Assembly (NCBI GenBank): GCA_900757495.1
Contig: CAAENX010000021.1
Coordinates: forward strand, 1-64,000
Reading direction: 5' to 3'
Source: an uncultured Collinsella sp.
GTDB lineage: Bacteria > Actinomycetota > Coriobacteriia > Coriobacteriales > Coriobacteriaceae
Length of the DNA: 64,000 nucleotides
The notes below the pieces were generated by a model. It did not search any database. It worked only from the letters and a program-made list of their open reading frames with translations, and was not told the origin of the DNA. Shown one piece after another: positions 50,159 to 59,696 of the stretch (positions are counted from its first letter, which is position 1; every line of letters begins with the position of its first letter). The position numbers and the translations under genes were made by a program.

Positions 50159-51217
50159 CTACTCCATGTAGTAGAAATCGTCAGCCGGGAGCTTACCGCC
50201 CACGGCGCTCGCGTCCGCATCGGCCAGCACCTGTAGGTACCCACCGAGCGCCGCCTTCATATCTTTCCCCGTCTGACACACGAGCATGCACCCGGGAATC
50301 GCCTTTTCGGCAATCGTGGCATTATCCACGATGCCCGCATCGACCACGGCCTGAGCCCAGTCCGCCGGCGCCGCATTTACGGCCTCAACGCTCGCCGCAT
50401 GGCAGCTCAAGAACTCCGCCACGGCCTCGGGATGCTCCTCGGCAAATGCACGGCGCACCACGGTCACGCCCGTCAGCAAACGGGAGCCCGTGTCACCCGC
50501 GAGCTCGTCCCACGCGTCGGTCAGGCTCACCGGTACCGACAGACTGCCCTCGCTCTTGGCGATGGCAGCGGTCTTGAATGGCTCCGGCAGCACGCCCACG
50601 GCGGACGGGTCGGCAAGCAGGGCCGACAGCACCTCGGTGGGCTCGCTCTTAAACTCGAGCGTCACTTGACCGGTCAGGCCCGCGCGCTCCAGCAGGTAGT
50701 TCATGACGTACTCCGGCGTGGTGCCCTTGCCCGTCATGTAGACGGTACGACCCGCCAGATCGCCAAACGAGGCCACGCCTGCGTCGCCCGTCACAACGTT
50801 CAGCACGCCCAGCGTGTTGATGTCGATGACCTGCACCGCACCCTCGGTCTTGTTGTAGAGCACGCTCGCCAAGTTGGCCGGCACCAGGGCAATGTCGATA
50901 TCGCCCTGAATGACCTTGGGCACAATCTCGTCGGCCGCGGCGCTGATCGCAAAGTCGAACTCATTGTCCGTCTCGCCATCGGCAGCCTGGTCCATAAACT
51001 GCACCAGACCGATCGACGTCGGTCCCTTGAGCGAGGCAACGCGCACCTCGACCGACTCAGCGGCAGCGCCACTCGCCGCAGACCCAGCAGCCGAACCCGC
51101 AGAAGACCTCGCCCCCGCAGCTCCGCCGCCACAGCCAACCAGCGCAAGCGACAACGCGCCCGCGGCAAGCGCCGAGGCAAATCCCCGGCGCGACATTTCA
51201 AAATCAAACGCGCGCAT
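50159..51217 (-). CDS. ABC substrate-binding lipoprotein (NMT1/SsuA-like)
   Basis: About 352 residues. The N-terminus has a twin-arginine-like SRRGFASAL, a hydrophobic stretch and a lipobox LALVGC, so it is probably an anchored lipoprotein. The mature part resembles NMT1/THI5/SsuA-type binding proteins (VRVASLKGPTSIGLVQFMDQ; later GTTPEYVMNYLLERAG). Ligand unknown; sulfonate, nitrate, thiamine-precursor types share this fold. It follows hydA with overlap. GTG at 51226 is an alternative start. Confidence 0.88.
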   Translation of the reverse strand: MRAFDFEMSRRGFASALAAGALSLALVGCGGGAAGARSSAGSAAGSAASGAAAESVEVRVASLKGPTSIGLVQFMDQAADGETDNEFDFAISAAADEIVPKVIQGDIDIALVPANLASVLYNKTEGAVQVIDINTLGVLNVVTGDAGVASFGDLAGRTVYMTGKGTTPEYVMNYLLERAGLTGQVTLEFKSEPTEVLSALLADPSAVGVLPEPFKTAAIAKSEGSLSVPVSLTDAWDELAGDTGSRLLTGVTVVRRAFAEEHPEAVAEFLSCHAASVEAVNAAPADWAQAVVDAGIVDNATIAEKAIPGCMLVCQTGKDMKAALGGYLQVLADADASAVGGKLPADDFYYME

Positions 51218-51219
51218 CG

Positions 51220-53031
51220 CTAGCACGTCCCCTCGTTAGGCATCGTCCATGCGTGATGGTCGGTATGCAGCAATCCCTCGGCCAGCGGCGACAGCGGCGC
51301 ACCCAAGAACTCGCGATAGCACGCCTGGACATCGGGATTCTCGTGCGAGAAGCGAATCTTGGCGTTCGCATCGAGGCCCCACAGTACCTGGCCGCGCTCG
51401 GCTGCCAGCTCACAGCCGTCATGGATGGGCTGACCGCCGCCACCGACGCAGCCGCCCGGGCATGCCATAACCTCAACGAAGTCATAACTCACGCGGCCGT
51501 CGCGAATCGCGTCGAGCAGACGGGCAGCGTTTCCCAGCCCGTGTGCCACGGCGACGCGCACCTTGGTGCCATCGATATCGGCCACGGCCTCCTTCCAGCC
51601 ATCGAGTCCGCGCACGTCGGTAAAGAAATCGGCATCCGGGTTCTTGCCCGTCACCAGGTAATATGCCGAGCGCACGGCGGCCTCCATCACGCCGCCCGTG
51701 GCGCCAAAAATCACGCCCGCGCCCGTGCCAAAGCCCAGCGGCGTATCGAGCGGCTCCTCGACCAGCGTGTCGACGCTCACGTGGCTCGCGCGGATCATGC
51801 GCACCATCTCGCGCACCGTCAGCGCAACGTCCACGTCGGGCGCGCCGCCCTCGCCCATCATGCTCGGCAGCGCACACTCGGCCTTCTTGGCCGTGCACGG
51901 CATCACGGACACCACGAACAGACGCTCGGGCTCCACGCCCAGCACCTTGGCGTAGTAGGTCTTGGCAATAGCGCCGAACATCTGCTGCGGCGACTTTGAC
52001 GTGGACAGGCTGTCGACAAACTCCGGGTAGCGCGCCTTTACAAAGCGCACCCAGCCCGGGCAGCAGCTCGTAAACATGGGCCAGCCGCGGCTGTTACTCT
52101 CGCCCTTGGCGGCGGCGCCCAGGCGCTCGATCAGCTCGGAGCCCTCCTCCATAATGGTGAGATCGGCCGAGAAATCGGTGTCGAACACGTACTCAAAGCC
52201 CACGCGGCGCAGCGCGCAGGCCAGGCGCTCAACGGTGGCATCCTCGCGCGGAATACCGAGCTCCTCACCCCAGGCGGTGCGCACGGCCGGCGCTATCTGC
52301 ACCAGCACGATCTTATCGGGATCGGCGAGAGCATCAAACACGGTCTCGGTGTCGTCGCGCTCGCGCAGCGCGCCCGTCGGGCAATGCGTGATGCACTGGC
52401 CGCATGCGACACAATCAGTCTTGCCGATGGGCGCGCGCCCGCGGGTACCCACGGCGGTGTGCGTGGCTCGGCTGGTCAGGTCCCAAATCCCTAGGCCTTG
52501 CACGTTCTCGCACACCTTGATGCAGCGCATGCATTTAATGCACTTGTCGTTTTCGCGGATGATGGGGAAATCGAAGTCCCAGCCCTCGCCCGCCAAATGC
52601 CTTTGATACGGCAGATAGAAAATGCCCAGGTCGTTGGCGATGGTCTGCAGGTTGCAGTTACCGCTGCGCACGCAGCTCGTACAGCGCGAGTCGTGCTGGG
52701 ACAGCAGCAGCTGCACGTTGGTGCGACGCGCCTCGCGGGCCTTGGGGCTGTTGGTGTGGACCACCATGCCGTCGAGTACGTAGTTGTTGCAGGCGGCAAC
52801 CAGCTGGTCGCAGCCCTCAACCTCGACCACGCACACACGGCAGCCGCCGATCTCGTTCAGATCGCGCAGATAGCACAGGGTGGGAATCTGGATGCCGACG
52901 GACTTGGCCGCATCCAGGATCGTGGTGTGCTCGGGCACCACGACCTCGCAGTTATCGATCGTGAGCTTGACCATGTTGAGTGCTCCGCTTTCGGTGTTGT
53001 CGCTGACAGTGGTTTTGTTGGGCTCTACCAT
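51220..53031 (-). CDS. hydA: [FeFe] hydrogenase catalytic subunit (HydA-type)
   Basis: About 603 residues from the ATG at 53031, which overlaps the stop of the upstream gene. Domains in order: [2Fe-2S] ferredoxin domain (CYLRDLNEIGGCRVC, then CNN), His/Cys-type [4Fe-4S] (HDSRCTSCVRSGNC), two ferredoxin-like [4Fe-4S] (CIKCMRCIKVC and CVACGQCITHC), and the H-cluster domain with L1 FTSCCPGW, L2 MPCTAKKAE and L3 ACPGGCVGGGGQP. All H-cluster cysteines are present, so it is likely an active soluble hydrogenase. No maturation genes (hydE, F, G) are in this window. Confidence 0.95.
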   Translation of the reverse strand: MVEPNKTTVSDNTESGALNMVKLTIDNCEVVVPEHTTILDAAKSVGIQIPTLCYLRDLNEIGGCRVCVVEVEGCDQLVAACNNYVLDGMVVHTNSPKAREARRTNVQLLLSQHDSRCTSCVRSGNCNLQTIANDLGIFYLPYQRHLAGEGWDFDFPIIRENDKCIKCMRCIKVCENVQGLGIWDLTSRATHTAVGTRGRAPIGKTDCVACGQCITHCPTGALRERDDTETVFDALADPDKIVLVQIAPAVRTAWGEELGIPREDATVERLACALRRVGFEYVFDTDFSADLTIMEEGSELIERLGAAAKGESNSRGWPMFTSCCPGWVRFVKARYPEFVDSLSTSKSPQQMFGAIAKTYYAKVLGVEPERLFVVSVMPCTAKKAECALPSMMGEGGAPDVDVALTVREMVRMIRASHVSVDTLVEEPLDTPLGFGTGAGVIFGATGGVMEAAVRSAYYLVTGKNPDADFFTDVRGLDGWKEAVADIDGTKVRVAVAHGLGNAARLLDAIRDGRVSYDFVEVMACPGGCVGGGGQPIHDGCELAAERGQVLWGLDANAKIRFSHENPDVQACYREFLGAPLSPLAEGLLHTDHHAWTMPNEGTC

Positions 53032-54857
53032 TCCAGGTTCCTCCCTCCGCGGAACGCGCCAAAGCCAAAGTGGTCGCAACGCAGGCAGCGGCTTGCCTCC
53101 TGGCGTGCCTCTTCCTCGGTAAGGCCCTGCTCGACCAGATTCCAATCGCGGATGCGCTCGCCGGCCTCGCGCTCGCCCAGCTCGCAGCGGCCGCACTCGT
53201 GCTTGCCCTTAAACTGCACGGTCGGCAGCTCAACGTCGAGCTTGATCTTGTGGTCGAAGCCCAGGTAGCGGTCGATATTTGCCGAAGCAACGCGGCCGGC
53301 GTTGATGGCCCGGATGACGGTGGCGGGACCGGTCTGGCAGTCGCCGCCGCTAAAGAGGCCGTCGAAGTTGGGCACGGCGCCATCCGAATCGGTGACGACG
53401 CGACCCCACTTGCAGACGATGCCCATGTCCTCAAACGGCTTGGAATCGATGTCCTGGCCAATGGCCACGAACACGCGCTCGCAGGGAATGACGCGCTCGG
53501 GCGTCGCGGCGGCACGCGGGGCCGGACGACCGCGACGGGGCTCGCCGATAATCTGCGGCTGCACGCGCAGGCCGCTCACGCGACCGTCCTCGCCCGTCTC
53601 GATGGCGAGCGGCGCCGTCAGCTCCAGAACCTCGCAGCCCTCGGCCTGGGCACCGGCAATCTCGGCGTCCTGAGCCGTCATATCGCAGATGCGGCGGCGG
53701 TAGACAATGCTCACCTTTTCGGCACCGCAGCGCACGGCAGAGCGCGCCACGTCCATGGCCACGTTGCCGCCGCCGATGACGCACACGCGCTGGCCGCTCA
53801 GGTCGGGCAGCTCGTCGTCACCGATGGCGCGCAGCATCTTGACGGCCGACTCCACGCCGGGCGCCTCTTCGCCCGGAAGGCCGAGCTTCTTATCGCTGTG
53901 GGCGCCAATGGCCAGGTAGACGGCATCGAACTCGTCGCGCAGGCGGGCAAGCTCCTCGCCGTTGACGGAGTGATCGAGCTCAACGTCGATGCCGGCGCTC
54001 AAAATCCAGTCGATCTCGGCCTGCAGGCGCTCGCGCGGCAGACGATAGCTGGGGATGCCATAGCGCAGCATGCCGCCCAGGTGGTGGCGCTGCTCAAAGA
54101 TGGTCACCTTATGGCCCATCACGGCCAGGTAGTAGGCGCAGGAAAGGCCGGCCGGGCCGCCGCCGATCACGGCGACGCGCTTGCCGGTGTTGTCCACTAC
54201 ATGCGGCTTGTGGTCGTTGAGCTCACCGTGCTCGACGGCAAAACGCTTGAGGGCGAGGATGTTCATGGGGTCGTCGACCATGCCACGGCGGCAGTGCATC
54301 TCGCAGGGATGCTCGCACACCAGGCCGCAGACGAGCGGCAGCGGATTGTTCTTGCGGATGACCTTGACGGCGTCGGCATAGCGGCCGGCCTCGACCAGCG
54401 AAATGTACCCGGGAATGTCGACGTGCGCCGGGCAGCCCGAAACGCACGGGACGCGGGCCTCGCGGTCAAAGCCGCAGGAGCGCTCGCGGATGTGATGCTC
54501 AAAATCGTCGCGGAAGCCGCGAATGGCCGTGAGTGCCATGGCGCCAGCTTCGTAGCCGATGGCGCAATCGCTCGAAAGATAGATGGTGCGGGCGGTGCGC
54601 TCAATCAAGTTGAGCGTGGACTCATCGGCGCGCCCTTCGAGCACATCGGCGAGCAGGTCGCTCAGCGCGCTCAGGCCCACGCGGCAGGGCGTGCACTTGC
54701 CGCAGCTCTGGGTGGAGCACAGATTGACGAGCGCTGCCGTAAACTCAACGGGGCACGGGGCGAGCGAACTCACCGCCAGACGACGTCCGAGCGCATCGTG
54801 CAGGTCGTCCATGACGGCCTGAGCGTGGCTGCGTTCCATTACGTGCAGTCGAGCCAT
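53025..54857 (-). CDS. NuoF-like/GltD-like flavoprotein (SfrB-type)
   Basis: About 610 residues from the ATG at 54857, with AGGGG six bases upstream. The N-terminal 120 residues are the NuoF C-terminal Fe-S helix bundle (STQSCGKCTPCRVGL ... SDCAIGYEAG). The rest is a GltD/glutamate-synthase-beta-type reductase: Fe-S domain (CVSGCPAHVDIPGY ... CGLVCEHPCEMHCRR), FAD loop VIGGGPAGLSCAYYLAVMG, NAD(P) loop VIGGGNVAMDVARSAVRCG. Such SfrB-like proteins transfer electrons between NAD(P)H and partner Fe-S proteins. Overlap with hydA suggests they form one complex. Confidence 0.92.
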   Translation of the reverse strand: MARLHVMERSHAQAVMDDLHDALGRRLAVSSLAPCPVEFTAALVNLCSTQSCGKCTPCRVGLSALSDLLADVLEGRADESTLNLIERTARTIYLSSDCAIGYEAGAMALTAIRGFRDDFEHHIRERSCGFDREARVPCVSGCPAHVDIPGYISLVEAGRYADAVKVIRKNNPLPLVCGLVCEHPCEMHCRRGMVDDPMNILALKRFAVEHGELNDHKPHVVDNTGKRVAVIGGGPAGLSCAYYLAVMGHKVTIFEQRHHLGGMLRYGIPSYRLPRERLQAEIDWILSAGIDVELDHSVNGEELARLRDEFDAVYLAIGAHSDKKLGLPGEEAPGVESAVKMLRAIGDDELPDLSGQRVCVIGGGNVAMDVARSAVRCGAEKVSIVYRRRICDMTAQDAEIAGAQAEGCEVLELTAPLAIETGEDGRVSGLRVQPQIIGEPRRGRPAPRAAATPERVIPCERVFVAIGQDIDSKPFEDMGIVCKWGRVVTDSDGAVPNFDGLFSGGDCQTGPATVIRAINAGRVASANIDRYLGFDHKIKLDVELPTVQFKGKHECGRCELGEREAGERIRDWNLVEQGLTEEEARQEASRCLRCDHFGFGAFRGGRNLEW

Positions 54858-55017
54858 AAGATCCCCTCTCACATGGCAGCCCGGAGGCGAGGCCGGGCGA
54901 AGTTGCTACACGCACAACACTGACCTAAAAAGTTGTTAGGTCTCCACGCAGTTCGGCAGGCGGTATGAAATGTCACCCTCGGCGGTGAAATAGAACATTA
55001 CCGCAGATAAATGCCAT

Positions 55018-55041
55018 ATTTGGTAAAACGCGTTACCAAAT
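55018..55041 (-). promoter_or_regulatory. 24-bp operator palindrome upstream of the hydrogenase operon
   Basis: ATTTGGTAA (55018-55026) and TTACCAAAT (55033-55041) are perfect inverted arms around AACGCG. It lies 160 bp before the sfrB-like start, between that gene and the GH4 terminator. A second weaker dyad TCACC-N6-GGTGA lies near 54973-54988. No promoter pair was confidently found. Confidence 0.55.
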
Positions 55042-55044
55042 GAC

Positions 55045-55080
55045 AATGCCCCGCCCACGCAATCACGTGGACGGGGCATT
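55045..55080 (-). terminator. Terminator of the alpha-glucoside operon
   Basis: AATGCCCCG-C-CCACG (55045-55059) pairs with CGTGG-A-CGGGGCATT (55066-55080), a long stem with one mismatch. On the minus strand GTCATTTGG follows, so it lacks a clear T run but is placed about 50 bp past the GH4 stop. Confidence 0.75.
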
Positions 55081-55128
55081 GGTTAAGTTTTACGGTCAGC
55101 GACTCTTTTGCGCCAGCGTCTTCTGCCT

Positions 55129-56511
55129 TTAGCTAAGCTCGGGCCAGTAACCCTTGTTGGCCTCGATCATGTCGTCGAGAACTTCCTTGGCGACCTTCAT
55201 CGACGGCACGGTCTTGTTGAGCGTAAAGGCCTTGAGCGCCTTCTCGTACGAACCCTCGATCGTGGCCTCGACCACGAGCTTCTCGGAGTTCAGCTGCTGC
55301 ATCATGAGGCCCTGCTGGAACAGAGGAATGTTGTCGCGGCTGATGACCTCGGGGCCATTCTTGCCAATGTAGGCAGGCAGCTCGACCATAGCGTCGTAGG
55401 GCATGTTGGGGATAGCGCCCTTGTTCTCGCAAATGACCAGGAAGCGCTGCTTGGTGTCGTTCTTCAGAGCGATAGCCAGATCGGCAATCCAGTCGCCGTG
55501 GCTGCCCGCATAGAACGTGCTCTCGTCGATCTCGCCCGTCTTCTCGTAGTGGTCGATGCCGTCGAAGAGGTTCTTCTCACGCGTCTCCTCAACCTCGTTA
55601 GCACGGGTGCGCTCGGGGTTGGAATGCTCGACGAACTCCTTCTGCTGCAGGTAGTAGTTCAGGTACGTGTTGGGCAGGTACTCCGGGAAGCACTCCATGA
55701 TCTCGTACTCGCCCTTCCAGACGTAGTACCAGCTGCCCTTGGTGTGGCGGTTCTGCTCGGGGTGCTCGTCGGTGGCCTCCTCGGGCTTCTTGGACATCAG
55801 CGAGCTCATGCCCTTGAGGTACGAATCGGGCAGCAGAATCTCGTGCTCCTTGATGTACTCGCGCAGCTGCGGGAGCACCTCCTCGCCCTTGTGGCGGATC
55901 GAGGTGAACCAACCAAAGTGGTTGAGACCAAAGTAATCGTACTCGACATCCTTCTTGTCGATATCGAGCGCGGCGCAAACCACGTCGATGATCGCGATCG
56001 GCATGTCGCAGATGTTGATGATACGAGCGTTGGGGCGCAGGACGCGGCAGCCCTCGGACACGATGGCGGCAGGGTTGGAGTAGTTGAGAATCCAGTAGTC
56101 CTTTTTGGCGTACTTCTCAACGTCATCGATCAGCTCGACCATGGGGAAGATGGTGCGCATGCCATAGGCAAGGCCGCCGCAACCGCAGGTCTCCTGACCC
56201 ACGCAGCCGTGACGCAGCGGAATCTTCTCGTCCTGCTCGCGCATGGCGTAGCCGCCCACGCGCATCTGGGCAAACACGAAGCTCGCATCGGTAAAAGCCG
56301 TCTTTTTGTCGGTAGTCACCGTGAGCTTGATGTCCAGGCCGAGGTCCTCGTGCAAAATCCAGTCCACGAGCACGCCAATCTTGCGCTGGCGCTCCTCGTT
56401 GATGTCGTACAGACGAATCTCGTCAACGTCGAGCTCGTCCTTGCGCAGGGCGATGGACTTGACGATGCCAGGGGTAAAGGTGGATCCGCCACCACACAGA
56501 GTAATGATCAT
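55129..56511 (-). CDS. GH4 6-phospho-alpha-glucosidase
   Basis: 460 residues. NAD- and metal-dependent glycosidase; N-terminal Rossmann motif TLCGGGSTFTPGIVKSI. The segment INICDMPIAI carries CDMP, which in family GH4 marks alpha-glucosidases (GlvA/MalH-like), not CNxP as in beta-type. Metal site includes that Cys and His in GLNHFGWF. It hydrolyses phosphorylated alpha-glucosides delivered by the PTS. It starts 3 bp after the EIICB gene. Confidence 0.94.
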   Translation of the reverse strand: MIITLCGGGSTFTPGIVKSIALRKDELDVDEIRLYDINEERQRKIGVLVDWILHEDLGLDIKLTVTTDKKTAFTDASFVFAQMRVGGYAMREQDEKIPLRHGCVGQETCGCGGLAYGMRTIFPMVELIDDVEKYAKKDYWILNYSNPAAIVSEGCRVLRPNARIINICDMPIAIIDVVCAALDIDKKDVEYDYFGLNHFGWFTSIRHKGEEVLPQLREYIKEHEILLPDSYLKGMSSLMSKKPEEATDEHPEQNRHTKGSWYYVWKGEYEIMECFPEYLPNTYLNYYLQQKEFVEHSNPERTRANEVEETREKNLFDGIDHYEKTGEIDESTFYAGSHGDWIADLAIALKNDTKQRFLVICENKGAIPNMPYDAMVELPAYIGKNGPEVISRDNIPLFQQGLMMQQLNSEKLVVEATIEGSYEKALKAFTLNKTVPSMKVAKEVLDDMIEANKGYWPELS

Positions 56512-56514
56512 TGT

Positions 56515-58131
56515 TTACTGCTCCTTCTCAATTGCGTTCTCGACCTTGTCGCGCATCTCGGCGACCTTCATGCCAAAGATGATCTGGATATTATTGCCGT
56601 TGCGGTTGATGCCGCTGTTGGGCACGTGGTTGATGAGGTCCTCATCGATGAGGTCCGGGTTCTTAACGTTCACGCGGAGACGCGTAAAGCAGTTCTCGAG
56701 CTCCTCGATGTTGTCCTTGCCGCCAAGACCTGCGACCAGGTCGGCAATGCCTGCATCGACGCCCTCTGCGGGAGCTGCGGCAACAGCGCCCTGCTTCACC
56801 GCGACAGACGCGGCGGCCTCGCCCTCGGCAACGGACTCGGCGAGCTCGGACTCCTCCTCGCGACCAGGCGTGTGGAGGTTGAGCTTCTTAATAAGGAAGG
56901 TGAAGAGGAAGAAGTACAGCGCGGCGTTGACGACTCCGAGCACGAGCATCATCGGCCAGTTGGTCTTATCGACACCAAGAACCAGGTTGGAAACCACGAT
57001 GTTGATGATGCCGCCTGCAGTCGAAGCGGGCACGGAGAGGACCTTGAGCAGGACCAGGAAGATACCGGAAAGAACCGAGTGAACGACAAAGAGCACGGGA
57101 GCGGCAAAGACAAAGAGGAAGTCCATGGGCTCGGTCACGCAGGAGAGCACGGCGGTGATGATCAGCGGGATGATAACGGCCTTGGTCTTATCCTTGTTCC
57201 CCTTGTAAGCGGTGAAGATAAAGGCGAGACCGATGCCGATGTAGGGCCACAGGTTGTTGAAGGTGTAGCTGTTGAAGTAGGTGCTATCGGAGAAGGGCTG
57301 GCCCGTCATTGCCATCTCGGCGACACGGATGGGATAGGCGCCGGCGATAACCTGATCGCCCAGCGTCAGGGTGCCGCCCACATCGGAGAACTGGAACGGG
57401 GTGTAGATGAGGTGGTGCAGACCGGTGGGAACGAGCAGCTTGTTGAGCATGCCGTAGATAAACAGACCGATGTTGCCCGACTCCTTAATGATGCCGGCAA
57501 CGGAGGAGATGGCACCCTGAACCGGAGGCCAAACGATGCAGAAGCCAGCACCCATGATCCAGGAAATGATGATCATGATCAGGAACGGAAAGCGAACGCC
57601 CGAGAACATCGAAAGGGCAATGGGGAACTGCTTGTTCGAGTACTTGTTGAACACGGCACCGGTGATGCAACCAAGAATGATGCCGCCAAACACGCCGGTA
57701 TCGAGGACCTGAATGCCCATAACGGTGGCCTGGCCGGTTCCGGTAAGGCCGAGCATGCCGCTCGCCTCGGCAAGAGAACCGGTGGCGTTGAGCACGATGT
57801 TATTGGCCTGCAGGAACAGGAAGAACGACATCAGGGCGATCAGCGAAGCATGGCCCTTGTTCTTCTTTGCCATGGCACCGGCGATGCCCACGCAGAACAA
57901 AATCGAGAGGTTGTTGATGATAAACATCAGCGACTGATAGACAACGGCGCCCACAAGCTGGAACGGGCCGGAGCCCAGCACGGGGACCACGGCGCAGATG
58001 GTCTTGTTGGTCAGAATGATGCCCACGATGAGCAGGATGCCGGCAACCGAGAGATACATCATCGGCTGAACGATCGACTTCGCGAACACCTCCAACGGCG
58101 CTTTGAAATTGAACTTCTTTTTTGCGGTCAT
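56515..58131 (-). CDS. PTS EIICB for alpha-glucosides
   Basis: About 538 residues from the ATG at 58131, with GGGGAG seven bases upstream. EIIC: about ten membrane helices, with substrate loops (FGGIILGCITGAVFNKYSNK and LLVPTGLHHLIYTPFQF). EIIB at the C-terminus with the phosphorylated Cys in LENCFTRLRVNVKN. The linker is Ala/Glu-rich. Together with the separate EIIA it imports and phosphorylates an alpha-glucoside such as maltose. Confidence 0.95.
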   Translation of the reverse strand: MTAKKKFNFKAPLEVFAKSIVQPMMYLSVAGILLIVGIILTNKTICAVVPVLGSGPFQLVGAVVYQSLMFIINNLSILFCVGIAGAMAKKNKGHASLIALMSFFLFLQANNIVLNATGSLAEASGMLGLTGTGQATVMGIQVLDTGVFGGIILGCITGAVFNKYSNKQFPIALSMFSGVRFPFLIMIIISWIMGAGFCIVWPPVQGAISSVAGIIKESGNIGLFIYGMLNKLLVPTGLHHLIYTPFQFSDVGGTLTLGDQVIAGAYPIRVAEMAMTGQPFSDSTYFNSYTFNNLWPYIGIGLAFIFTAYKGNKDKTKAVIIPLIITAVLSCVTEPMDFLFVFAAPVLFVVHSVLSGIFLVLLKVLSVPASTAGGIINIVVSNLVLGVDKTNWPMMLVLGVVNAALYFFLFTFLIKKLNLHTPGREEESELAESVAEGEAAASVAVKQGAVAAAPAEGVDAGIADLVAGLGGKDNIEELENCFTRLRVNVKNPDLIDEDLINHVPNSGINRNGNNIQIIFGMKVAEMRDKVENAIEKEQ

Positions 58132-58230
58132 AGCGGTACTCCCCTTCCTTTTCCGCAAATTGAGATAGGTGTGCCCTGGACAAGACCGTGAGCCTTGCCT
58201 TATATCAATCGATGTGTGGGCACGCTATGC

Positions 58231-59097
58231 CTAGAGACCAGGTTCTCCAAGCAGGTTAACAATGTGATATGCGAGATAACTCTTCTCGGCATCGGTAACG
58301 ACAACGTTATAGGTAGACGCTAAGTGGTCGGCAATTGACTCCGCGCACGAGAACGCCCTCGGATACGCCGTTTCATCGATACGGAACAGCGCGTCGCCAT
58401 TGACCTGCCCCGCCGCGGGATCGAGCGCTCGCTGCGCAAAAAACTGCAGATGGCGAACGAAACGCTCGTACGGCAACGAGGTGACGTCAAGGGTCGTGGC
58501 ATAGTGCTCGGAAACAATCGCGAGCACATCGCGAACAAGCTGGACCGAGATGATGAGACGGTCGGAGCGTTGCGGCATGGTGGCGTTGACGATATGCAGC
58601 GTAATAAAACCCTGCTCTTCTTCGCTCATCTGGATGCCCATATACTCCTTGATAATCTGCAGCGCACGGCCCGCAAGCGCATACTCCTTGCGATAGAACT
58701 GCTGGATCTCGAGCAGCAACGGATTCTCGCAGGAGACGCCCTTGCGCTCGCGCTCCAAAGCAAGGCCGATATGGTCTGCGAGAGCAATGAGAATCTTGTC
58801 GTTGATATCAACATTGAGCTCTCGACGGAGCATCTGAACAATGTCCTCGGCAATCACGAGGTTGACGGTGGGGATGGACTCCAAAAGATGTGCCAAGCGG
58901 TCAATCGTGCGCGAATCCTGAGAAGTGCCCTCCTGCAGCGCATAGGTCTTTTCGACCGATGCTTCATCGATAGCGTCGCCGGCATGACGGCCAAAGCAGA
59001 GACCTCGACCGATGACAATGAGCTCGGAGCCATCGTCCGAAGTGACCATTGCGACGTTATTGTTGAAAACTCGCTTGATAACCACGGTACCCACCAC
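58231..59097 (-). CDS. BglG/LicT-family transcription antiterminator
   Basis: 288 residues. N-terminal RNA-binding CAT domain (VVIKRVFNNNVAMVTSDDGSELIVIGRGL), then two PRD domains with PTS-phosphorylated histidines (DRLAHLLESIP, LADHIGLALERE; GFITLHIVNATMP and SYLAYHIVNLL). It would bind a RAT hairpin in the operon leader and block termination when sugar is present. It lies between the EIIA and EIICB genes, 6 bp after EIIA. Confidence 0.96.
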   Translation of the reverse strand: MVGTVVIKRVFNNNVAMVTSDDGSELIVIGRGLCFGRHAGDAIDEASVEKTYALQEGTSQDSRTIDRLAHLLESIPTVNLVIAEDIVQMLRRELNVDINDKILIALADHIGLALERERKGVSCENPLLLEIQQFYRKEYALAGRALQIIKEYMGIQMSEEEQGFITLHIVNATMPQRSDRLIISVQLVRDVLAIVSEHYATTLDVTSLPYERFVRHLQFFAQRALDPAAGQVNGDALFRIDETAYPRAFSCAESIADHLASTYNVVVTDAEKSYLAYHIVNLLGEPGL

Positions 59098-59103
59098 AAG
59101 AAT

Positions 59104-59616
59104 TTACTCGGAAAGCCAGACGACAGGCTCTTTAACAGTAACAGGGCCGGAAGCGTGCTCACGAAGAGTCGAGTTCTCCGAACGCTCGCACACAATAACG
59201 AAGACCGTGGGATCGAAGCCGGCGGCGCGGACCGCGTCAAAATCGACCTCGACGAGGGGCTGGCCCGCGTCGACATGGTCACCCTGAGCAACAAGCGCAT
59301 GGAAGCCCTTGCCCCCAAGTTTAACAGTGTCGATTCCGATATGCAGCATCACCTGAGCAGAGCTGTCGTCGGACATGATGCCCAGCGCGTGCTCAGTCGG
59401 GAACAGCGCCGCGACGGTGCCGGAAACAGGAGCGCACACCGTTCCCTCTTGGGGAACCACGGCAACGCCATCGCCCACGGCACGGCTGCTAAAAGCGGAA
59501 TCATTGGTATTTTCTAGATGAACAAGCTCGCCGGAAACGGGAGCGAGGATTTCGAACTCGGAAGTCGCAGTCGCCTGCTTGTCCGAGCCGCCCATAAGGC
59601 GAGAAAAGAAACCCAT
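59104..59616 (-). CDS. PTS EIIA, glucose family
   Basis: About 170 residues from the ATG at 59616 (MGFFSRLMGG) with AGGGA nine bases upstream. EIIA-Glc/Crr-type beta-sandwich; the phosphorylated His is in VMLHIGIDTVKLGG, and GDGVAVVP and EHALGI are also typical. Donates phosphate to the EIIB of the EIICB encoded downstream. First gene of the operon. Confidence 0.95.
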   Translation of the reverse strand: MGFFSRLMGGSDKQATATSEFEILAPVSGELVHLENTNDSAFSSRAVGDGVAVVPQEGTVCAPVSGTVAALFPTEHALGIMSDDSSAQVMLHIGIDTVKLGGKGFHALVAQGDHVDAGQPLVEVDFDAVRAAGFDPTVFVIVCERSENSTLREHASGPVTVKEPVVWLSE

Positions 59617-59696
59617 GGTGGCATGTCCCTTCATAAATATAGCCCAACCAAAACCAAGCGAATGCATCCATAGAGACACACCCGTTCAAAGACTTT

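Noticed and set aside
55108..58191. 1027-codon plus-strand frame across the GH4 and EIICB genes
   Set aside because: Val/Leu/Asp-rich shadow spanning two real genes and their gap; typical artefact of codon bias.
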